Shown here in pieces: positions 59,124 through 64,000 of a stretch of DNA of 64,000 nt. Every line of letters starts with the position of its first letter. Positions within the stretch are counted from its first letter, which is position 1. Source of the DNA: Caulobacter sp. Root1455 (GTDB taxonomy: Bacteria; Pseudomonadota; Alphaproteobacteria; Caulobacterales; Caulobacteraceae); the NCBI RefSeq assembly GCF_001426905.1, contig NZ_LMFQ01000024.1, positions 534,234 to 598,233 on the forward strand, given 5' to 3'. The position numbers and the translations under genes were made by a program. The notes below the pieces were generated by a model. It worked only from the letters and a program-made list of their open reading frames with translations, was not told the origin of the DNA and did no database searches.

Positions 59124-59231
59124 GGGAGCCTGCCAACAGAATCCCTCCACTTTCCACGACATCGCCGAGGCTCCCTCCTCTTCCTTGCGAAGGGATGCGG
59201 GAGCCTGCCAACAGAATCCCTCCACTTTCCA
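59124..59231. repeat. 33-bp direct repeat downstream of ssrA
   Basis: GGGAGCCTGCCAACAGAATC followed by CCTCCACTTTCCA occurs identically at 59124-59156 and 59199-59231, 75 bases apart from start to start. It lies just 3' of the tmRNA gene. No inverted arms are seen inside a unit, so this is a tandem-type duplication rather than a palindrome. Confidence 0.85.
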
Positions 59232-59248
59232 TATTCAAACTCCGCGCC

Positions 59249-59376
59249 TTTCCCTCCCCCTTGTGGGGAGGGTGGCCCGCATAGCGGGTCGGGTGGGGCT
59301 TGCTGAGCCCGCCGCCCTGCACCGATCCCCCACCCGTCGGCTTCGCCGCCACCCTCCCCACAAGGGGGAGGGAAAG
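59249..59376. repeat. dispersed intergenic palindrome, family A
   Basis: Arms CTTTCCCTCCCC...and GGGGAGGGAAAG, with GGGTCGGGTGGGGCTTGCTGAG and CCCCCACCCGTC inside. It is almost the same as 7391-7524. The gap from 59100 to 59471 therefore holds a direct repeat and this element and no gene. Confidence 0.78.
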
Positions 59377-59471
59377 CTCTCTCAAAATTGACGCCCGTTC
59401 CACCTTTGCCGCTTCCCCGCGACACGCTACTCTGCTCGCTTCGTTCCAGTTCCCGCTTTACGATGGACCGC

Positions 59472-59957
59472 ATGGCCCAGACCAATCCGCCTGAAGATCT
59501 GATGCAGTACGAGGCGATGGCCCAGGACGCCCTGCGCGGCGTCGTGAAGGCCGCGCTGAGGAAGGCCGCCGCGCCCGGCGGCCTGCCCGAACCGCACCAT
59601 CTGTACATCACCTTCAAGACCCAGGCGGCGGGCGTCTCGGGCCCGCAGGACCTGCTGGGCAAGTATCCCGACGAGATGACCATCATCCTGCAGCACCAGT
59701 ACTGGGACCTGGCGCCGGGCGAGACCTTCTTCTCGGTGACCCTGAAGTTCGGCGGCCAGCCCAAGCGGCTGTCGGTCCCCTATGCGGCGGTGACCCGGTT
59801 CTACGACCCGTCGGTGCAGTTCGCCCTGCAGTTCGAGGCTCCGGAAATCATCCCGCAGGCGCCCGAGCCCGAGCCGGAACCCGAGGTCGTCGCCACCACC
59901 GAGGGCGGCGAAGAGGCTCCGAAGATCATCTCCCTCGACCAGTTCCGCAAGAAATAG
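59472..59957 (+). CDS. sspB: SspB-alpha adaptor of ClpXP
   Basis: The 161-residue protein is the alphaproteobacterial SspB type: MAQTNPPEDLMQYEAMAQDALRGVVKAALRK, LYITFKTQAAGVSGPQ and DEMTIILQHQYWDL. It binds ssrA-tagged proteins and delivers them to ClpXP. The C-terminal tail is acidic and Pro-rich (PEPEPEPEVV) and ends in IISLDQFRKK, the ClpX-binding end of these adaptors. I prefer ATG 59472 over 59463. It is next to ssrA, whose tag it recognises. Confidence 0.92.
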   Translation: MAQTNPPEDLMQYEAMAQDALRGVVKAALRKAAAPGGLPEPHHLYITFKTQAAGVSGPQDLLGKYPDEMTIILQHQYWDLAPGETFFSVTLKFGGQPKRLSVPYAAVTRFYDPSVQFALQFEAPEIIPQAPEPEPEPEVVATTEGGEEAPKIISLDQFRKK

Positions 59958-59961
59958 CCGC

Positions 59962-60462
59962 GTGAGCGACATCGCCCCAAACGATGTGGCCCCAAGCGAC
60001 GTGGCTTCGGACACGCCGCGGACCTTGACGGACGAGGCGATCCTCGCGCGATTTCTCGCGTCCAAGAACCCACCAGGCAGCGCCCGCACCCTGGGTTTCC
60101 GCATGCTGTCGGTCAACCAGGCCGAACGCCGGGTCGAGATCGCGTTCGAGCCCTCGGTCGAGGCGGTCGGCAATCCGATGGGCCAGGTCCAGGGCGGCTT
60201 CGTCTGCGCCATGCTGGACGAGTGCATGTCGGTGGCGGGCATGATCACCTCGGGCATGACCAGCGTGGTCCCGACCCTGGAGATGAAGACCAGCTTCCTG
60301 CGTCCGGCCCTGCCCGGCCCGCTCAAGGGCGTCGGCTGGGTGGTCCGCTGGGGCAGGACCGTCTGCTTCCTGGAAGGCGAGCTCTACGACCCCGAAGGCC
60401 GGCTGCTGGCCAAGGCCAGCGCCACGGCGATCCCCACGCCGTTCTCGAAGTTCAAGAAGTAG
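59962..60462 (+). CDS. hotdog-fold thioesterase (PaaI-like)
   Basis: The 166-residue protein has the hotdog signature NPMGQVQGGFVCAMLDECMSVAG and LEMKTSFLRPA. It should hydrolyse an acyl-CoA or other thioester. The GTG at 59962 starts 4 bases after the sspB stop, so it is probably in the same operon. A poorly conserved leader of about 20 residues precedes the core. Followed 7 bases later by the C13 peptidase gene. Confidence 0.85.
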   Translation: MSDIAPNDVAPSDVASDTPRTLTDEAILARFLASKNPPGSARTLGFRMLSVNQAERRVEIAFEPSVEAVGNPMGQVQGGFVCAMLDECMSVAGMITSGMTSVVPTLEMKTSFLRPALPGPLKGVGWVVRWGRTVCFLEGELYDPEGRLLAKASATAIPTPFSKFKK

Positions 60463-60469
60463 GCCGGCC

Positions 60470-61282
60470 ATGCAGCGGTTCGCGAGCCTGGTTCTGGGTT
60501 TGCTGCTGCCGCTGCTTGCTGTCCCCGCGCACGCCCAGGGTCCCTTCTCCAACTGGGCCGCGGTCGTCGTGGCCGGCGACTGGCACGCCCATTCGGGCGG
60601 TCCGACCGAGGCCTTCGACAACGCCCGCCGCGACATCGGCCTGACCTTGGCGGGCCTCGGCTTCGCCCCCGACGCCATCCGTCAGTATTCGGTGCGTCCC
60701 AAGCGCTATCCGGCCGTGAGGCCAAGCAAGACCGACCTGCGCGCCATCCACGACGACCTGCGCGACCTAGCGACCAAGAATACCGCCGGCTGCCTGGTCT
60801 ACCTCACCAGCCACGGCGCGCCCGAGGGCGCGGTGCTCGACGACGACATCCTGCCGCCCAGCCTGCTGGCGGCGGTGGTTGACGACGCCTGCCCGGCGCG
60901 CCCGTCGATCGTCGTGGTCTCGGCCTGCTTCTCCGGCGTCTTCGTCAAACCCCTGCAGCGCGAGGACCGGATGATTCTGACGGCGGCGCGGTCGGACCGC
61001 ACCTCGTTCGGCTGCAGCGAGGACGACAAGTACCCCTATTTCGACGACTGCTTCCTGTCGTCCGCGCCGACCGCCCGTGACTTCGCGGCCCTGGGTCGAG
61101 CGGTCCAGGGCTGCGTGGCCCGGCGGGAGCGCGACACCGGGGCCGAGCCGGCCTCGGAGCCGCAGCTGTGGATCGGCGCCGGCCTACGGCCGCTGCTGCC
61201 GCTCTACGCCTTTCCGCGCCCGCCGCCGCGAGGCTCGGCGAAACCCGCCGCCGCCACGCTTTCGCGCGGCGCTGAACGATAA
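60470..61282 (+). CDS. C13-family (legumain/caspase-like) cysteine peptidase, exported
   Basis: The 270-residue protein has a signal peptide (cleavage after AHA, about residue 22) and a caspase-fold core. The catalytic pair is His115 in VYLTSHGAPEG and Cys153 in VVVSACFSGVF, matching C13 peptidases. It is therefore a predicted periplasmic or surface cysteine protease of unknown substrate. The C-terminal tail is basic and Pro-rich and probably disordered. It is last of the sspB-thioesterase-peptidase group. Confidence 0.87.
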   Translation: MQRFASLVLGLLLPLLAVPAHAQGPFSNWAAVVVAGDWHAHSGGPTEAFDNARRDIGLTLAGLGFAPDAIRQYSVRPKRYPAVRPSKTDLRAIHDDLRDLATKNTAGCLVYLTSHGAPEGAVLDDDILPPSLLAAVVDDACPARPSIVVVSACFSGVFVKPLQREDRMILTAARSDRTSFGCSEDDKYPYFDDCFLSSAPTARDFAALGRAVQGCVARRERDTGAEPASEPQLWIGAGLRPLLPLYAFPRPPPRGSAKPAAATLSRGAER

Positions 61283-61386
61283 TGCGTCCACGGGAAAGAG
61301 GCGGCAGGCGGACCACAGCCCCTTTGATCCCCGGCCGGGGCGCCCTAGAAGTCTGCTCACCTTAATTTTCCATAGCCGGCGAGGTC

Positions 61387-63549
61387 TTGTTCGTGACGCT
61401 GCGTCTTTCGTTCAGGGCCGTTCTCTCGGCGGCGATCATCGGTTGCGGCCTTTTCGGCGCGACGATGGCTGAAACCCAAGACGTCGCCCCCGCCGGACCG
61501 CCGCCGGCCACGGCTCCGACCGCCACGCTGCCGTCCGCCCCGATACCCTACACCCCAACGGTCCGCCGTCGCCGCGCCCCGCGCCCGCAATCCGCCGCGC
61601 CGGCCGCCGCGACGCCCGCGCCCGCGACAGCGTCGAGCGCCGCCGCCCCGACCCCGTCGCCCGTCCTGACCAGCCCGTCGGCGCCGCTGCCGGCCGCCGA
61701 CCTCGAGGCCTATGTCGACGGCGTCGTGCGCGACCGCATGCTCCGCGACCATATCGCCGGCGTGACCATCGCCGTCGTCCAGAACGGTCAGGTGGTGCTG
61801 AAGAAGGGCTACGGCGTCGCCAGCCTGAAGGACGGCCGCAAGGTCGATCCCGACAAGACCCTGTTCCGCATCGGCTCGATCTCCAAGACCTTCACCTGGA
61901 TCGCCCTGATGAACGAGGTCGAGGCCGGGCGCATGCGCCTGGACACCCCGATCAACATCTACCTGCCCGAGAAGCTGCAGCTGAAGGACCAGGGCAAGAA
62001 GACCCCGGTGCGCCTGCGCGACCTGATGACCCACACCGCCGGGTTCGAGGACCGGGCCCTGGGCCAGCTGTTCGAGCGCGACCCGCGCCGCGAGCGTCCG
62101 CTGGAGCTGTATCTGCGCCAGGAGCGTCCCAACCGCGTGCGCGAGCCGGGCCTGCTGCCGGCCTATTCCAACTACGGCGTCGGCCTGGCCGGCGCGGCCC
62201 TGGCCAATGTGACGGGCCAGCCGTTCGAGAAGGTGGTCGCCGAACAGGTGATCCTGCCCGCCGGCCTGACGCACACCACCTTCCGCGAAAACCGTCCGTG
62301 GCAGGACAATCTGCCCGCCCCGATGGCGCCGAACCTGGCGGCCGACCTGTCGGACGGCTTCCGGTGGACCCCGCTGGGCTTCCAGACCGAGGCGCCCGAA
62401 TTCATCGGCCACATCGCGCCCGCCGGTTCGGCCTCCAGCACCGCCGGCGACATGGCCCGCTACATGACCCTGCTGCTGAACGGCGGGACCATCGACGGCA
62501 AGACGATCTTCTCGTCCAAGACCGGCGCGCTGTTCCGCACCCCGACCTACCGCCCGGCCGACGGCGCCCCCGGCTGGAACGCCGGCTTCCAGGACATCCC
62601 CCTGCCCGGCGGCCGCCGCGGCTTCGGCCACGCCGGCGCGACCCTGTGGTTCCACTCCAACATGGTCATGGTTCCCGACCTGGGCCTGGGCATCTTCGTG
62701 GCGGTCAACACCGACACCGGCGCCGACCTGCCCAGCAGCCTGCCCTCGACCATCCTCGAGCGCTTCTACGCCCCGCGCCCCGAGATCCCCGCCGCCAGCC
62801 GGATCACCCATGACGAGGCGCGGGCCTATGAAGGCCAGTTCCTGACCACCCGCCGCGCCTATGGCGGGCTGGAGGGCTTCATCGACCGCCTGATCGGCGA
62901 GGCGACCGTGCGCGCCGCCCCGGACGGCCGCCTGACCCTGACGATCGACCGCAAGTCCAGCCAATGGACGGCGACCGACCAGCCCGACACCTTCGCGCCG
63001 GTCAGCGGCCCGGGCCTGCTGGTCTTCCAGCGCGACGACGGCAAGGTCACGCGGTTCTTCTCGCCGATGGGCGAGGCGGCGTTCGAGCGCGTCGGCTTCC
63101 CGCATCAGCCCGCCCTGCTGACGACCTTCGCCGTGCTGACCGCCCTGGCGGCCATCGCCACCCTGATCGGCGTGGCCACCCGCGATCGCCGCGAGGCGCG
63201 CCAGACCCCGACCCAGGCCCGCGCCAGCCTGCTGCAGACCATCCAGGCCATCCTCTGGCTGATCGCCCTGATCGGCGTCGGGGTGTTCGCCAACGGCGCC
63301 AGCGATCTGGCCAAGGTGTTCTACGGCTGGCCCAGCGGCTGGCTGCTGAGCGCCTCGGCCTGCGCCTTCGTCGCCACCCTGCTGACCATCGCCACCCTGG
63401 CCATGCTGCCCCTGGTGTGGCGCGGCGGCCGCCGGGTCGACAGCTGGGTTTCGCTGCGCAAGCTGGCCTTCACCTGCACGACCCTGATCTTCCTGGGCTT
63501 CGCGCTGCTGCTGGCGGCGTGGGGCTTCCTGGAGTTCTGGAACACCTGA
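61387..63549 (+). CDS. class C beta-lactamase-like serine hydrolase with C-terminal membrane domain
   Basis: The 720-residue protein has a signal peptide, a Pro/Ala-rich linker (about 30-95) and a beta-lactamase/D-Ala-D-Ala peptidase-like domain with Ser164 in SISK (SxxK), YSN at 260-262 and HAG at 415-417. After a linker domain (about 460-575) come four or so membrane helices (about 580-715). Such proteins act on peptidoglycan peptides or other amides and esters at the cell envelope. TTG 61387 starts it; GTG 61393 is possible. Confidence 0.87.
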   Translation: MFVTLRLSFRAVLSAAIIGCGLFGATMAETQDVAPAGPPPATAPTATLPSAPIPYTPTVRRRRAPRPQSAAPAAATPAPATASSAAAPTPSPVLTSPSAPLPAADLEAYVDGVVRDRMLRDHIAGVTIAVVQNGQVVLKKGYGVASLKDGRKVDPDKTLFRIGSISKTFTWIALMNEVEAGRMRLDTPINIYLPEKLQLKDQGKKTPVRLRDLMTHTAGFEDRALGQLFERDPRRERPLELYLRQERPNRVREPGLLPAYSNYGVGLAGAALANVTGQPFEKVVAEQVILPAGLTHTTFRENRPWQDNLPAPMAPNLAADLSDGFRWTPLGFQTEAPEFIGHIAPAGSASSTAGDMARYMTLLLNGGTIDGKTIFSSKTGALFRTPTYRPADGAPGWNAGFQDIPLPGGRRGFGHAGATLWFHSNMVMVPDLGLGIFVAVNTDTGADLPSSLPSTILERFYAPRPEIPAASRITHDEARAYEGQFLTTRRAYGGLEGFIDRLIGEATVRAAPDGRLTLTIDRKSSQWTATDQPDTFAPVSGPGLLVFQRDDGKVTRFFSPMGEAAFERVGFPHQPALLTTFAVLTALAAIATLIGVATRDRREARQTPTQARASLLQTIQAILWLIALIGVGVFANGASDLAKVFYGWPSGWLLSASACAFVATLLTIATLAMLPLVWRGGRRVDSWVSLRKLAFTCTTLIFLGFALLLAAWGFLEFWNT

Positions 63550-63557
63550 CTTTCACC

Positions 63558-63587
63558 CGCTCATCCCGGCATTCGCCAGGATGAGCG
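63558..63587. repeat. small palindrome after serine hydrolase gene
   Basis: CGCTCATCC and GGATGAGCG arms around a 12-base loop. This is the family E CATCC/GGATG unit seen near miaA and at 32158-32258. It may terminate the hydrolase transcript. Confidence 0.55.
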
Positions 63588-63649
63588 GAATTTAAGTCGG
63601 CACGTCCCATGCACCGCCCTCCCCGAGAAAGCCTCGGGGGGAGCCGATC

Positions 63650-64000
63650 GTGTCAAAACTGGACGCCGCCATCTTCGGTCTGGCCGGCCTGCTGGCCTGG
63701 CTGGCGGCCACGCTGTTCTACGCCGCCTACGGAAACGGCCTGCTCGAGCAGGCCTTCTGGTTCTACGCGCTGAACGCCTTCGCGGCGGCGGCGGCCGTGA
63801 CCTTCGTGTTCCAGGCGACGGCGCGGTTGCGGCGCATTCCGCGCGGTCGGCGGCTGTTCCCGGCCTTGGCCTACGGCATGCCGATCCTGGCCGGCGCCGA
63901 CCTGGTGCTGGCCAACTTCCAGAAACTGATGTCCGACGACCCGGCCAGCCAGGGCCGCTACGGCGCCTTCATGCTGGTGCTGCTGTTCGCGGTGGGAGCG
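63650..64000 (+). CDS. membrane protein, truncated at window end
   Basis: The frame opens at GTG 63650 after GGGGGGAG and stays open for 117 codons to the window edge. It begins MSKLDAAIFGLAGLLAWLAA and has about three hydrophobic helices (about 8-28, 36-55, 72-92) plus a fourth starting at the edge. A basic patch (ARLRRIPRGRR) follows the second. I do not recognise the family. It follows the membrane-anchored serine hydrolase gene by 100 bases and may be related to it. Confidence 0.7.
   Translation, partial: MSKLDAAIFGLAGLLAWLAATLFYAAYGNGLLEQAFWFYALNAFAAAAAVTFVFQATARLRRIPRGRRLFPALAYGMPILAGADLVLANFQKLMSDDPASQGRYGAFMLVLLFAVGA

Overview
The window is about 70% G+C, densely coded and chromosomal. 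Everything points to an alphaproteobacterium of the genus Caulobacter or a close relative. The strongest evidence is a permuted two-piece tmRNA gene whose tag reads ANDNFAEEFAIAA, one residue away from the Caulobacter crescentus tag as I remember it. An SspB-alpha type adaptor gene follows it. Other support is the serB/miaA/cinA/ilvBN neighbourhood with an attenuator leader, the xseB-ispA-dxs operon, and many GTG and TTG starts. I see no prophage, transposase, CRISPR array or plasmid gene. This is ordinary chromosome with several families of dispersed extragenic palindromes.

Layout. 0-1.5 kb: a MerR regulator divergent from a glutaredoxin-MauE membrane protein, with a textbook MerR operator between them. 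1.6-7.4 kb: an assimilatory sulfite/siroheme operon on the minus strand (cobA/cysG-type methyltransferase, DUF2849, cysI, DUF934, cysH), a divergent LysR gene and a chorismate mutase. 7.5-12.7 kb: AIM24 protein, Hpt phosphotransferase, tRNA-Lys, a GST/thiolase-like pair, a lipoprotein and a GH16 glucanase. 12.7-18.4 kb: dxs, ispA, csaA-like, xseB, histidine phosphatase, histone-deacetylase-like hydrolase and a GNAT. 18.6-25 kb: VWA protein, a 47-residue protein, transglutaminase, UdgX, a TetR operon and a hybrid histidine kinase. 25-36.6 kb: UVR-motif protein, MFS exporter, leucine-type dehydrogenase, lipoprotein hydrolase plus a second Fe-S UDG, response regulator, S1/P1 nuclease, GSTs, thioesterase, VOC protein, NupC transporter and an EF-hand protein.

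36.9-46 kb: a DevBCA-like ABC exporter operon, an SDR, a FadL-type porin, an Mrp ATPase and hflKC. 46-49 kb: a cupredoxin gene followed directly by a membrane GGDEF/EAL protein. 49-55.9 kb: HAD phosphatase and serB, divergent from miaA, cinA-like, then an ilv leader peptide and attenuator, ilvB, ilvN and an exported protein. 56-64 kb: aquaporin, AraC, a small two-gene cassette, ssrA, sspB, thioesterase, a C13 peptidase, a membrane serine hydrolase and a truncated membrane-protein gene at the right edge.

Functional themes are sulfur assimilation, isoprenoid precursor synthesis, tmRNA tagging with ClpXP adaptor delivery, branched-chain amino acid synthesis under ribosome-mediated attenuation, and membrane quality control. 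The least explained items are the MerR switch with a partly lost metal site, the cupredoxin/c-di-GMP pair, the small cassette and direct repeat on either side of ssrA, and three genes whose 3' ends run into dispersed palindromes.
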